A stretch of 64,000 bases of DNA, from positions 434,001 through 498,000 of the forward strand of contig NZ_CP036289.1 of assembly GCF_007748115.1 (NCBI RefSeq), read 5' to 3'. Below, in pieces: positions 43,604-52,176 of this stretch (positions are counted from its first letter, which is position 1; every line of letters begins with the position of its first letter). Under the pieces are notes generated by a model. The model was not told the DNA's origin, ran no database searches, and was given only the letters and a program-made list of their open reading frames with translations. The DNA is from Bremerella volcania (GTDB lineage: Bacteria > Planctomycetota > Planctomycetia > Pirellulales > Pirellulaceae). The position numbers and the translations under genes are program-made.

Positions 43604-44641
43604 TTAATACTCCCCAACGGGCAACCCATCATTCACGGCTGCCAGCCGTTCCAAAACGGTGTTCTTCACCGTGTCGCCGTCGCCGCCGTAGGCCCACTCG
43701 ATCGTTTCGGAGATGAACTGGACCGAGGCGTCTCCCATGCAGGCGTTGACGCCTCCTTTGTGGGCGCTGGAGATCGACTCTTGCCGCGACCAGAGCTGAA
43801 CCGTGTTGGAGTCGGGGCTGGCGAAGTTGATGCCTCCTTGGGCGCCGTTGATCGGGGCTCGCAGGGTGAACCAGAGGTCTTCGTGGCAGTCTTCATGACC
43901 GCCTGCCAGGCAGCCGACCCAGGTACCTGGGTAGAACCGCACGTTCCCTTTGAGCATGTAAGCTCGCTCCGAGAACATGATGGAGTTGGACGTGCCGTCG
44001 GTGATGTCGCGGAAAGCGAGCTTGATGTTGCCAGCCGCTCCGCCGCTATAGCGAAACATGCCGGTCGCCAAGGCGGCATACTGCGAGTTGTTCCAGACGC
44101 GCGAGCGGTTGTGGCCGAAGTTGCCCATGTAGTTCGACTTGGGTGCCAGGTTCGCAGGCGACGTGCTGAATGCATTGCCTCCGGTGTGCGAGAACTTGGA
44201 CGAGTCGTTGATTTCGGGGCCGGCATCCGAAGGGCAGATGAACGCGTCGAGTACCAGCGACTTGTCAGCCAAAGTAATGCCGTTGGCCGCGGTCTTTTTG
44301 ACGTAGTTGTTGAGCGGGATTTGTCCGACGCCCATTTGATCGGCCATGTTCTGCTGTTCGAGGAACGGAAGCAGCAAAGCTCCCCACCCCCAACTGGCCA
44401 CGTTCTGGTCTCCGGCCCCGGTCGAAGCGGTGGCCACGGTGATCGTGCCTGAGGGGAGGCAGCCGAACGTATCGTGATAGTTGTGCGTGGCAATGCCGAG
44501 TTGCTTCAAATTGTTGACGCACTGCATGCGCCGTGCCGCTTCGCGAGCTTGCTGCACGGCCGGCAGCAGAAGAGCGATCAGCACGCCAATAATGGCGATG
44601 ACCACCAACAATTCCACAAGCGTAAACGCCTTACGGATCAT
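43604..44641 (-). CDS. DUF1559 pilin-like protein with altered C-terminal motif
   Basis: ATG 44641 ([20 protein letters not shown]) is chosen because CAGGAG lies upstream; the extra in-frame residues up to 44692 are unlikely. The 345-residue protein has the pilin-like helix directly after a very short leader, CVNNLKQLGIATHNYHDTF, and the DUF1559 body with YMGNFGHNRSRVWN. The C-terminal motif is HKGGVNACMGDASVQF, in which the usual DGS is DAS and the HPGG is HKGG. It is the only DUF1559 gene here without a neighbouring lipoprotein gene. Confidence 0.9.
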   Translation of the reverse strand: MIRKAFTLVELLVVIAIIGVLIALLLPAVQQAREAARRMQCVNNLKQLGIATHNYHDTFGCLPSGTITVATASTGAGDQNVASWGWGALLLPFLEQQNMADQMGVGQIPLNNYVKKTAANGITLADKSLVLDAFICPSDAGPEINDSSKFSHTGGNAFSTSPANLAPKSNYMGNFGHNRSRVWNNSQYAALATGMFRYSGGAAGNIKLAFRDITDGTSNSIMFSERAYMLKGNVRFYPGTWVGCLAGGHEDCHEDLWFTLRAPINGAQGGINFASPDSNTVQLWSRQESISSAHKGGVNACMGDASVQFISETIEWAYGGDGDTVKNTVLERLAAVNDGLPVGEY

Positions 44642-45221
44642 CGTACGAGACTCCTGAAAGATAAGAGGGGTGCCCCTGGTACGGCGTTTCAAGATCGGCG
44701 CAGGCAGAAGCCGAGCGCGACCAGAATTCGTCTTACCGGGAAGAAAGAAAAAGGATCAATGAGAACATCAGCACGACTCAGGCACCGCGAAGACCTGGCC
44801 GCTATCCAGACCAGCGGAAAGCTTCACTAGGATGAGACTTCCCGATCGACAGCAAGCAAGCTGACAGGCGAACTCTTCCGGGGCCGTTCGTGCCCAGACG
44901 GCAAATGGCGATGCGGTTGGAAGAGGTCGGCGAAAGAGGATTCCGCCGAAACTTGAGGTTTTCGCCTGGCAAGTTACCTAGATTATACCGCCGACTGGGG
45001 CTCAAGTTTTCTCAAATCTTTTGGGAAGTTGATTCGCTTTGGCCTAATGATGGGTGCACGGTTTTCGGGGCCTGGAGGGGAACCTTTTGCTCGCTTGAAC
45101 TGTCTGGATGGAGTATTTCCAGCAACTGTAAACGATGCTGCTGGACAAGCACTGGGACCCGAAGTGGATCAACGCATGATTTGCCGGACACGCCCATCTC
45201 TTTCAGGCCACTGGTACCAAG
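44642..45221. other. Intergenic region between divergent DUF1559 and methyltransferase genes
   Basis: About 580 bp with no convincing gene. It carries the DUF1559 promoter region, and near its end an in-frame open stretch (from ATG 45135) with a stop at 45177-45179, discussed as a finding. No tRNA, riboswitch or repeat was seen. Confidence 0.45.
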
Positions 45222-45950
45222 ATGATTGAACTGTTGTGGAACGCGCCGGTCAGTGAAGCGAAGATGACGCGGATTATTGATTCGCTCAATCTTTCGTCGC
45301 GCGACTATGTGCTGGACGTGGGATGTGGATGCGGGGAAGTGCTTATGCGCAGCGTGCAGCGCTATGGTTGTCGTGGCGTCGGGATCGATGTGTCGGCGCC
45401 GCATGTCGAGGAAGCGAAGCGGCGACTCAAGGAAAGGGCTTCGGGGCTGGACGTCCAATTCCTAGCGGTCGATGTAAAGCAGTATGAGACCGGGCTACAG
45501 CGATTTGACCTGGTGATGTGTTTAGGGGCATCGCATGCGTTTGCACCAGGGGCGCAAGCTTTCGAACAGGCACTCGCTCAAATGAAAGCGATGGTCGTAC
45601 CGGGTGGGCAGATCCTGATTGCCGATGGCTATCTCAAGCAAACAAAACCGCCTAGCTACTGCGAATTCATTGGCGACGAACTGCCCAACGGGCAAACGCA
45701 CGAAGCGATGGTTCAGTTCGGCAGGCAGGCGAACCTGATTCCACTGGGCGCATGGACGAGCAGCGAAGACGAGTGGGACGATTTCGAATGGGGCTACCAA
45801 CGATTGATCGAACAAAAGGCAAGCCAGGCCCTTCACGACGAGCAGCTTTTGAATAAGCGGACGCAGCGACGACAATGGATGGAAGCTTACCTCAAGTGGG
45901 GACGAGATACGCTGGGGTATGGAACCTATCTATTTCAACGTCCCGAATGA
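45222..45950 (+). CDS. Class I SAM-dependent methyltransferase
   Basis: The 242-residue protein has the Rossmann-like SAM-binding motif I DYVLDVGCGCGEVLMRSVQR (residues 27-46), the acidic end of strand two GVGIDVSAPHVEEAK, motif II-like FDLVMCLGASHAF and VPGGQILIADGY (strand 5). The substrate is unknown; the small-molecule/lipid type is likely. The apparent start MIELLWNAPVSEAKMTRI lacks the region that homologues usually have before motif I, and in-frame upstream codons back to an ATG at 45135 are interrupted by one TGA, which may mark a nonsense change or a real later start. Confidence 0.85.
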   Translation: MIELLWNAPVSEAKMTRIIDSLNLSSRDYVLDVGCGCGEVLMRSVQRYGCRGVGIDVSAPHVEEAKRRLKERASGLDVQFLAVDVKQYETGLQRFDLVMCLGASHAFAPGAQAFEQALAQMKAMVVPGGQILIADGYLKQTKPPSYCEFIGDELPNGQTHEAMVQFGRQANLIPLGAWTSSEDEWDDFEWGYQRLIEQKASQALHDEQLLNKRTQRRQWMEAYLKWGRDTLGYGTYLFQRPE

Positions 45951-46048
45951 AATGATGAGATCCGTCGCCACTTCTTGGTAAGATTTGCTGCGTAATATCG
46001 AATAGCAGTTCGTAGAATTCCTTGCCTTACGCACCGAGTACCTCACCC

Positions 46049-46573
46049 ATGAATCTCATCGCTTTGAACTGCCGCAATTGTGGGGCACCGCTGCAGGTGC
46101 CTGACGATCTGAAGCATGTTACCTGCATGCACTGTGGGACGCAGTTGGCGGTCGTGCATGAAGGGGGCGCGGCATATACCGAGAAGCTGGATGCGTTGGC
46201 CGAACGGACCGAGCAGATCGAAGACAAGCTCGATGTGCTGCATCGCGAGCAGAAGCTGGCCGCACTGGATCGGCAGTGGGACAAGGAGCAGGAAGGTTTC
46301 AAGATCCGGCGAAAGGATGGCTCGTCTCACTTACCGTCGAAAACGGGAAGCATCGTGGGAGGAGTCATCGGGGTCGGCGTTGGGCTGTTCGTTATGACGA
46401 TCGGGATAGGAACTGCTGGAGGCAGGGGCCCGGGAGGCTTCTTCGTGCTGATAGGCTTTCTCTTCATGTTTGTGGGGGTGGGTACGTCCCTCTGGCAACT
46501 TCACCGAGCAGCCGCCTACGAAAAGGCCAAACGCCGTTACGAACACCGCCGCCAGCAGATTCGGCGCGGCTAA
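46049..46573 (+). CDS. Zinc-ribbon membrane protein with coiled-coil region
   Basis: The 174-residue product from ATG 46049 (MNLIALNCRNCGAPLQVPDD) has a C8-x2-C11/C26-x2-C29 zinc ribbon, an alpha-helical charged segment (LDALAERTEQIEDKLDVLHREQKLAALDRQW) predicted to form a coiled coil, two hydrophobic segments (about 97-114 and 122-142) and a basic tail KAKRRYEHRRQQIRRG. A TTG at 46022 would add nine residues. It differs from the three tandem zinc-ribbon paralogues at 7-9 kb in its coiled-coil linker. The function is unknown. Confidence 0.78.
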   Translation: MNLIALNCRNCGAPLQVPDDLKHVTCMHCGTQLAVVHEGGAAYTEKLDALAERTEQIEDKLDVLHREQKLAALDRQWDKEQEGFKIRRKDGSSHLPSKTGSIVGGVIGVGVGLFVMTIGIGTAGGRGPGGFFVLIGFLFMFVGVGTSLWQLHRAAAYEKAKRRYEHRRQQIRRG

Positions 46574-46971
46574 AGCACAATAAGCTGGAGGCAGGTTTCT
46601 AGACCGCGGACGAAAATTTCTGAGAAAGCGATAACCTGTAATTTCCAATCGAGGGGCCATCTTAAGAGTGCATCAATTCCCCCTGAAATGGTGTAATACA
46701 AGGCGGCACTATTGATTCCCTTTGCGGGTTTTTCCTGCGCGTTTGATGTCCTTGCCGGGTTGTCTTTAAAGCCATTTTATGGGTAATCATTTTCCTTTGA
46801 TAGCGAAGCCAGCCGGTGTCTAGGATGAAATACTCTAAACTGGGGGTTTTTTATCTCAGCAAATTAGAGAATCATTGTCGGCATATTGAGACACTTCGCG
46901 TGTTTAATGACCCAGGTCAGCTAAGCCTCGTCTTATTTTTCTCTTCTCATCCTGTGCTGGAGGTTCCTCTC
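46574..46971. other. Intergenic region upstream of DUF1559 gene
   Basis: About 400 bp, AT-rich in places. An open frame from 46816 runs into the DUF1559 gene but lacks a ribosome site, while GGAGG stands just before the ATG at 46972. No recognisable structure was found. Confidence 0.45.
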
Positions 46972-47970
46972 ATGTTCCGTTATGCGCTTCGGAAACGTGG
47001 TTTTACGCTCGTTGAACTGTTAGTGGTGATTGCCATCATTGGCGTTCTGATCGCTCTTCTTCTGCCGGCTGTGCAGCAGGCCCGAGAAGCCGCTCGGCGC
47101 ATGCAGTGCACCAACAATCTCAAGCAGATTGGCATTGCGATGCACAACTTCCACGACACCTACAATAAAATCGTCCCCATGAGTACCGAAGACTACGGGA
47201 CCGAGGACACGCATGGTAACTGGGGTTGGGCCGTCGACCTGATGCCGTTTCTGGAATTGAACAACACCTACGAGGCCCTCAATCCTTCCTACGGCAACGA
47301 CAAGAACAACTACTGGCCGTACAACAACAGTTCGCCCAAGAACATCCTGCACAATGCCGTGACCGACGCGAACCTGTTGGCGATCATGCAGGAGCCGGTC
47401 GATGCGTTTATGTGCCCTTCCACCGCGGGGCCTGTGCTAAATGAGTCGAAGCCCATTCCCTACAGCAGCGGCAATGGCACGATCTACCTGGCTCGCGCCG
47501 ACTATCTCGTCTGCAATGATGCCGACAACATCGATCGTCAGGACTGCGATGGTACGTTTGTGTGGACTCGCTATGATTCGCCGCTCACATTTGCAGGCGT
47601 CACCGACGGTTTGTCGAACACCCTATTCGTGGGCGAACGCTGCTACACGCTTGGTGGCGAATTGATCGGTAGTGGTGTGGTCTACGGACACGCCGGGAAC
47701 AACGACGGTTCCGGTGGTGGTGCCACGACGACGGGCTTCTTCTACGTCGCAGGTAGCGGCCTGTTGCCGATCAACTCGACCACAGGGGCTTCGAACGGGC
47801 ATCGTCAAGGCTTCGCCTCGAATCACCCAGGCGGGGCGAACTTTGTGTTGGGTGATGGTTCGGTTCGCTTTATCGCCGAAACGATCGATCACAACACCGA
47901 CGATGCCGCCAACAGCACCTTTGAGAATCTGATCCAGCGCAACGACGGCGTGCCGGTAAGCAACTTCTAA
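46972..47970 (+). CDS. DUF1559 pilin-like protein
   Basis: The ATG at 46972 ([20 protein letters not shown]) follows GGAGG; the longer frame from 46816 has no start signal. The 332-residue protein has the prepilin cleavage site RG-FTLVE at residues 9-13 and the helix ending [20 protein letters not shown]. The body reaches FASNHPGGANFVLGDGSVRF, the canonical H-x9-DG motif. It is on the plus strand, followed 115 bp later by a lipoprotein gene, the same pairing as at 1.2, 58 and 61 kb. Confidence 0.93.
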   Translation: MFRYALRKRGFTLVELLVVIAIIGVLIALLLPAVQQAREAARRMQCTNNLKQIGIAMHNFHDTYNKIVPMSTEDYGTEDTHGNWGWAVDLMPFLELNNTYEALNPSYGNDKNNYWPYNNSSPKNILHNAVTDANLLAIMQEPVDAFMCPSTAGPVLNESKPIPYSSGNGTIYLARADYLVCNDADNIDRQDCDGTFVWTRYDSPLTFAGVTDGLSNTLFVGERCYTLGGELIGSGVVYGHAGNNDGSGGGATTTGFFYVAGSGLLPINSTTGASNGHRQGFASNHPGGANFVLGDGSVRFIAETIDHNTDDAANSTFENLIQRNDGVPVSNF

Positions 47971-48085
47971 GCGTTGGCAGCGGCCATCGTTTTTTTTAAG
48001 CAGCCTGTGCGGTGGAAGACGTCCGCCGCGCGGGTTTCGTCTGACGCATCGCCCCATTGCATCTGCTTGAATCGAGGACATTCTC

Positions 48086-48538
48086 ATGAGGAACCATATC
48101 GACCGCAGCCTCACGGCGTTCACGTTTTCCGTTTTGTTGGTGACCATCGGTTGTACCGGCGGCAGTAGCGAACATGGTCATGTGACCGGAACTGTGACCA
48201 TCAACGGGAGTCCCGTCCAAGAGGCCGTCGTTACGTTCGCTCCCGTGGAAGGGGGACGCTCGGCCGTGGCCGTTACCCAGGCCGACGGAACCTACGAGCT
48301 GAATTACACCCCCGGCGTGAAAGGTGCCAAGCTGGGAAAAAATAGCGTTCGGATCACTACCTACATCGCGCCGGAACTGGACGACGACAAACGCGTGGTG
48401 AATCCCGGCAAGCCTGAGCGTCTGCCGCCAAAGTACAGCCGCGGGGAAGAAGTAACGGTCGAAGTCATGTCCGGCGAAAACACGTTCGATTTCGCCGTCG
48501 AAGCGGACAAGGATAAATATCCCCCGCCGCCTCAGTAA
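48086..48538 (+). CDS. Lipoprotein with carboxypeptidase-regulatory-like domain (DUF1559 partner)
   Basis: The 150-residue protein has a signal peptide ending LLVTIGC, so Cys23 is the likely lipid anchor. The body shows GHVTGTVTINGSPVQEAVVTF and QADGTYELNYTPGVKGAKLG, a transthyretin/carboxypeptidase-regulatory-like beta-sandwich, with a KPERLPPKYSRGEEVTVEV strand and a Pro-rich end. It lies downstream of the 46972 DUF1559 gene and may be co-transcribed. The sequence differs clearly from the 654-1148 partner, so each pair has its own lipoprotein. Confidence 0.8.
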   Translation: MRNHIDRSLTAFTFSVLLVTIGCTGGSSEHGHVTGTVTINGSPVQEAVVTFAPVEGGRSAVAVTQADGTYELNYTPGVKGAKLGKNSVRITTYIAPELDDDKRVVNPGKPERLPPKYSRGEEVTVEVMSGENTFDFAVEADKDKYPPPPQ

Positions 48539-48729
48539 CGTCTGGAAATTAACACCAAACCAGCACGAGGGCAGGGCTTTTCCTTGGTTAAGGAGGAGTT
48601 CTGTCCTTTTTTCATGCCTCTCATGCGAGGGACCTGGTTGTCCCGTGGTCTTCGTAGGACCCTCTGGAATGGCATGCAACCAGTTTGGTAAAACGGCGCT
48701 GAGCAATTTCCCTCTCGGAGACTCTGCCG

Positions 48730-49212
48730 GTGTCTGTTCCTCGACTGATTGTGTTTGATCTCGATTTCACCCTCTGGGACTGCGGGGGCGTTTGGTGCGA
48801 CTGTCTGAGTCCCCCGTTTCGCGTGCGTGATCGGCGGATCGAAGATCGCACCGGGCGGCTCGTTCGGCTTTACGACGACGTGCACGACATCCTGACGCAC
48901 TGCGACGAGCAGGCCATCTCGATCGCGTTGGCTTCCCGAACTCAGCAGCCTGACTGGGCGCGTGAGCTGCTGGGTCATCTCGACATTACCCATCGTTTCG
49001 CCTTCGCCGAGATCTACCCGTCTTCCAAGCTGCGGCACTTCGCCGCCCTGCAGCAAGCCAGCGGGCTGGCGTACAAAGAGATGCTCTTCTTCGACGACGA
49101 GATGCGAAACATCGACGAGGTAGGCGGCCTGGGCGTTGCCAGTATTTACGTCCGCGACGGCATGACAGCCGAACTGTTTCATGCGAGCTTGAACGAGTTC
49201 GCTGAGAGATGA
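48730..49212 (+). CDS. Magnesium-dependent phosphatase-1 (MDP-1) family HAD protein
   Basis: The 160-residue protein starts with GTG at 48730 and carries the HAD motif I RLIVFDLDFTLWDCGGVW (Asp10-x-Asp12), the second motif ALASRTQQPDWARELL with conserved Ser/Thr, and the third region MLFFDDEMRNIDEVGGLGV, in which the paired Asp coordinates Mg2+. This is the short HAD type of MDP-1, a protein-tyrosine or sugar phosphatase; the real substrate is unknown. It is a cytoplasmic enzyme without a visible operon partner. Confidence 0.88.
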   Translation: MSVPRLIVFDLDFTLWDCGGVWCDCLSPPFRVRDRRIEDRTGRLVRLYDDVHDILTHCDEQAISIALASRTQQPDWARELLGHLDITHRFAFAEIYPSSKLRHFAALQQASGLAYKEMLFFDDEMRNIDEVGGLGVASIYVRDGMTAELFHASLNEFAER

Positions 49213-49256
49213 TTGCGATGCATCGCAACTCTGATCGACGAAGCGACAGCCGCCGG

Positions 49257-49490
49257 CTAGTTGGCGGGATGCTGATCGACGACCACGGCCGGGTGTTGAT
49301 CGAGTTGCTCGGCGACGGCGCTGAAATCTTCGTTGGCATTGGCACCAATCGAAGCGATCGCAGCCAAGGCAACCACGATAAAGATCGGTAGCCCGACGAA
49401 AAACATCGCGGCGATTCCGACACACCAGGCAATGATGGTGCTGGGGCTACATTGATTCTGCTTGGTACCGCAGTTAGGGCATACTGACAT
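49257..49490 (-). CDS. Small zinc-ribbon membrane protein
   Basis: The 77-residue product from ATG 49490 (MSVCPNCGTKQNQCSP) is preceded by GGAAGGAAAC, so this start is preferred to 49526. A C4-x2-C7 half ribbon with another Cys at residue 14 is followed by a long hydrophobic segment (ACVG to about residue 50) and an acidic tail with EDFSAVAEQLDQHPAVVV. It could be membrane-anchored with a cytoplasmic zinc knuckle. No function is assigned. Confidence 0.6.
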   Translation of the reverse strand: MSVCPNCGTKQNQCSPSTIIAWCVGIAAMFFVGLPIFIVVALAAIASIGANANEDFSAVAEQLDQHPAVVVDQHPAN

Positions 49491-49627
49491 GACGTTTCCT
49501 TCCCAGGTGATAGCTTTGAAACACAAAGCGAACGTGCCAGGCGACTATGCCCTAGCATGGAAAGCTAGGTCATCCGCTGGGGAAGTCAAATCACGCCTTG
49601 AAAATTAAACGAGAAGCGTCAGAAGTA

Positions 49628-50989
49628 TTAATCTTCCGCCCCGAGTACGCGGATCGTGGTGCTGAGGTAGAACGGTACCTTGTCGTGAGCGTAAACCACT
49701 TCCGCGAAGGTGGCTCGATAGCCTTCGGCAGGCGGAGTGAGCTCGGCGGTGGCGTTGCCGTACTCGTCGCGGGGAAGAACCTGGCTGGTCCACTTGGCCT
49801 GGCGGAAATCGCGTGTGGGGGACTCGGCCGTCCACAGATGCACCACGGCGACCTTTTCCCCGGGCGAAACGGAAAGCTTCAAGGGGACGTCGCCACCGGC
49901 GGTGATGTAGTCCCATTTCAGATTGGGCAGCGGCTTCTGATCGTCGACGTGCCGCCGCAGTGCTCGCAGGCCGCCGAAGATGCGGATCCAGTCGTTGGCC
50001 AGGTCGTGGTCGGCGTTGGGGACGTAGACGATGTACTTGTCCCCTTCGACGTCATCCCAGTACAGATTCAGCGAGTCGACGGTCCAGTAGGCGTCGTTGG
50101 TACCCAGGAAGATCAGTTTGGGCTGCTTGATCTGCGGAAGGTAATGATACGGATCGACGATGCGGCGGAGGTTCTGGCCTTCTTCGGTTTCCATTCGCTG
50201 CGGAAGTTTCAGGTCGGTATAGTCGTCGATGCGACGCGACAGGGCACCGTACGTTTTCTGTTGATGCTTGAGCTGCGCATCCATGTTGAGCGTATCGATC
50301 ACCATCGGAGCCAGCCCGCGAACGCGCGGATCAATCGCGGAAACGAGCCAGGTGGTCCAGCCCCGCTTGGAGGCCCCAGTGACGGTGAAGCCGTCGATCT
50401 TCGTCCCCAGGCTTTCGCTGGCGTAGGCCTGAACGGCGTCCATGGCCTTGGTGGCACTCTTGACCATCGGCAACAGGAGCGGCCAATCGCTATCGCCGGT
50501 CTTCAGGTACTGATCGAAAGTCAATGCAATGATGGCGTCTTCCTTCTTGCCATCGAAAATGGGCTGCTGCGGCACGTTCAACAGCACGGCAATCGGACAG
50601 CCGATCTGCTGGGCATAGACCGAAAGGAGGGAGGCCTCTTTCGGCAGACCCAGCTTGCCATCGGCTGGCGGCTGCGAGTATTCGTCTTTCCACGATCCGC
50701 CAGCCACAACGAGCACCGCGTCGGTTTCCTGCGGGACGCCAGCAGGCAGAATGACAAACAGTCGGTGTTTCCAAACGATGTCTTTCCAGGTCTGCGAGGT
50801 GAGCGTCAGCTCGGTGACGTCGCACGTGCCGACCTTCTCTTGGTGGCGGACCTTCCAGGCAAAGCTATCGTCCGGCTTCTGCACGTAGGCGGCCAGGGCC
50901 TGGGAAGGCTCTTGGGCTTTGACCGGGGAAAGAGTCGAAGCGACGAAAAGGAGGGCAGCGATAATCGGCAGGATGCGAAGTGCAGACAC
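49628..50989 (-). CDS. PhoPQ-activated pathogenicity-related (PqaA-like) secreted protein
   Basis: The start is a GTG at 50989 (read MSALRILPIIAALLFVASTL), as the frame extension to TTG 51037 lies inside the upstream gene's terminator. The 453-residue protein has a signal peptide, then matches the PqaA family, an alpha/beta-hydrolase-like fold: KLGLPKEASLLSVYAQQIGC, TGASKRGWTTWLVSAIDPRV (GASKRGW nucleophile-elbow-like Ser) and YLPQIKQPKLIFLGTNDAYW. PqaA was linked to melittin resistance in Salmonella; here the function is probably hydrolysis of an unknown substrate. A HAD phosphatase and an arylsulfatase gene follow upstream on the same strand. Confidence 0.88.
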   Translation of the reverse strand: MSALRILPIIAALLFVASTLSPVKAQEPSQALAAYVQKPDDSFAWKVRHQEKVGTCDVTELTLTSQTWKDIVWKHRLFVILPAGVPQETDAVLVVAGGSWKDEYSQPPADGKLGLPKEASLLSVYAQQIGCPIAVLLNVPQQPIFDGKKEDAIIALTFDQYLKTGDSDWPLLLPMVKSATKAMDAVQAYASESLGTKIDGFTVTGASKRGWTTWLVSAIDPRVRGLAPMVIDTLNMDAQLKHQQKTYGALSRRIDDYTDLKLPQRMETEEGQNLRRIVDPYHYLPQIKQPKLIFLGTNDAYWTVDSLNLYWDDVEGDKYIVYVPNADHDLANDWIRIFGGLRALRRHVDDQKPLPNLKWDYITAGGDVPLKLSVSPGEKVAVVHLWTAESPTRDFRQAKWTSQVLPRDEYGNATAELTPPAEGYRATFAEVVYAHDKVPFYLSTTIRVLGAED

Positions 50990-51028
50990 GGCGAGGAGTT
51001 CCGGTGGATAGGCTCGACAAAAAAAGCC

Positions 51029-51053
51029 CCTAGCCAATCCGCCATGGGCTAGG
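51029..51053 (-). terminator. Terminator of the HAD phosphatase gene
   Basis: CCTAGCC (51029-51035) pairs with GGCTAGG (51047-51053) over an 11-nt loop; on the minus strand it is followed by GGGGCTTTTTTT. It is about 50 bp beyond the stop at 51102 and ends near the PqaA-like gene's upstream region. Confidence 0.8.
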
Positions 51054-51101
51054 TCATATTACTTACTCTTGTCGTGGGGATCGAGTTTCATCGATGGAAA
51101 T

Positions 51102-52088
51102 TTATTTGTCCCCGACGAATACCGTCTTCCAGTCGTCCTTCATGCTGACGACGGTCCAGCCGTACTTCGGGGCGGCTTCCAGGGCGGTAATCAACGTTCC
51201 GCTGGAAGGCGGTTTCTTATCGTAGGCGTATTCACGCTCGGAATCGGTATGATGCACCAGCAGGCCGAAACTCGGGTATTTGTTGCCGATCGTGGTGTAC
51301 TCGAGCATCGCCTGGTCGCCGTCAGAGTTGCCAAAGCATGCGATCGGTTTGCGGCCAATGAACTGCCAAATGCCGACCGGCTTGCCCGTTTTGTCGTCGA
51401 CGAAGACCTGGTCCATCGTCTTGGTTAGCGTCGGCTTGCCGTTGACCATTTCAAACTTGGTCAGGGCATTCGAGCCGACGACTTGATTCGGAGGAATGCC
51501 GTACACGCGGTGCGAAAAGACACGCATGAAGTCGGCGCCCCCGCCTGAGACGATGAACGTCTGAAAGCCGTTGGCTCGCAGGTACTTTAAAAGTTCCTGC
51601 ATCGGCTGGTAGGTCATGCCGGGCAAGTTGTAGCCGAAACGTTTGTCCTTGAAGGTCTTGATCCAGTTGCGGACGTTCTGATCGTACTCGTCGGTGGTCA
51701 TGCCGGAATGGGTCAGCGCGAGGATCTCCATCAGTCCGTCGTGATGCTTGCCAGCGAGTAGTTTCGCGAAGTCACCGTTTAACGCGGCCTGGACCATTTC
51801 GTTATTGGCCAACTCGGGTTCGTTGGGGGCACGCCGCTTGAGTTCGCTGAGCACATAGTTCACTTGCAGCGGAACCGGCGCTTCGCACCACAACGTGCCG
51901 TCGTTATCGAAGACAGCGATACGATCATACTGGGGCACAAAGTCCTCGCTCCCCTCGGTGGTGACTTTAGTCACGAAGTCGATGATCGACTGCTTGGCCG
52001 GTCCCTCGTTCCACGAGGGAAGCGGATCTTCCTGAGCCACGGCCAGTGACGGCAAAAACGCAAGCAAAAATAGAGATAGCCACTTCAT
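51102..52088 (-). CDS. Secreted HAD-family phosphatase
   Basis: The 328-residue protein has a signal peptide MKWLSLFLLAFLPSLAVA. HAD motif I is IAVFDNDGTLWC, with Asp61 the nucleophile and Asp63 the acid; motif II is FIVSGGGADFM, motif III has Lys, and IACFGNSDGDQAML supplies the metal-binding Asp of motif IV. The GNSDGD motif and cap region resemble PSP/SerB-like secreted phosphatases common next to sulfatases in planctomycetes. Its substrate is likely an extracellular phosphate ester. It lies between the PqaA-like and arylsulfatase genes on the minus strand, each with its own terminator. Confidence 0.9.
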   Translation of the reverse strand: MKWLSLFLLAFLPSLAVAQEDPLPSWNEGPAKQSIIDFVTKVTTEGSEDFVPQYDRIAVFDNDGTLWCEAPVPLQVNYVLSELKRRAPNEPELANNEMVQAALNGDFAKLLAGKHHDGLMEILALTHSGMTTDEYDQNVRNWIKTFKDKRFGYNLPGMTYQPMQELLKYLRANGFQTFIVSGGGADFMRVFSHRVYGIPPNQVVGSNALTKFEMVNGKPTLTKTMDQVFVDDKTGKPVGIWQFIGRKPIACFGNSDGDQAMLEYTTIGNKYPSFGLLVHHTDSEREYAYDKKPPSSGTLITALEAAPKYGWTVVSMKDDWKTVFVGDK

Positions 52089-52120
52089 TAGATGGTTCCT
52101 TCGGTGAAGGCATGAAAAAG

Positions 52121-52151
52121 CTCCGCCGCCACATCGGTCGTGACGGCGGAG
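52121..52151 (-). terminator. Terminator of the arylsulfatase gene
   Basis: CTCCGCCG (52121-52128) pairs with CGGCGGAG (52144-52151) over a 15-nt loop; on the minus strand CTTTTTC follows. It lies about 30 bp beyond the stop at 52177. Confidence 0.8.
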
Positions 52152-52176
52152 ACTTCACTGAAAACTCTGCATCGAT

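Noticed and set aside
44890-45225. 111-codon plus-strand frame before the methyltransferase gene
   Set aside because: No ribosome site and no coding-like pattern; it overlaps the methyltransferase start in a different frame.
49598-51052. 484-codon plus-strand open frame opposite the PqaA-like gene
   Set aside because: Antisense shadow without family resemblance or a start signal.
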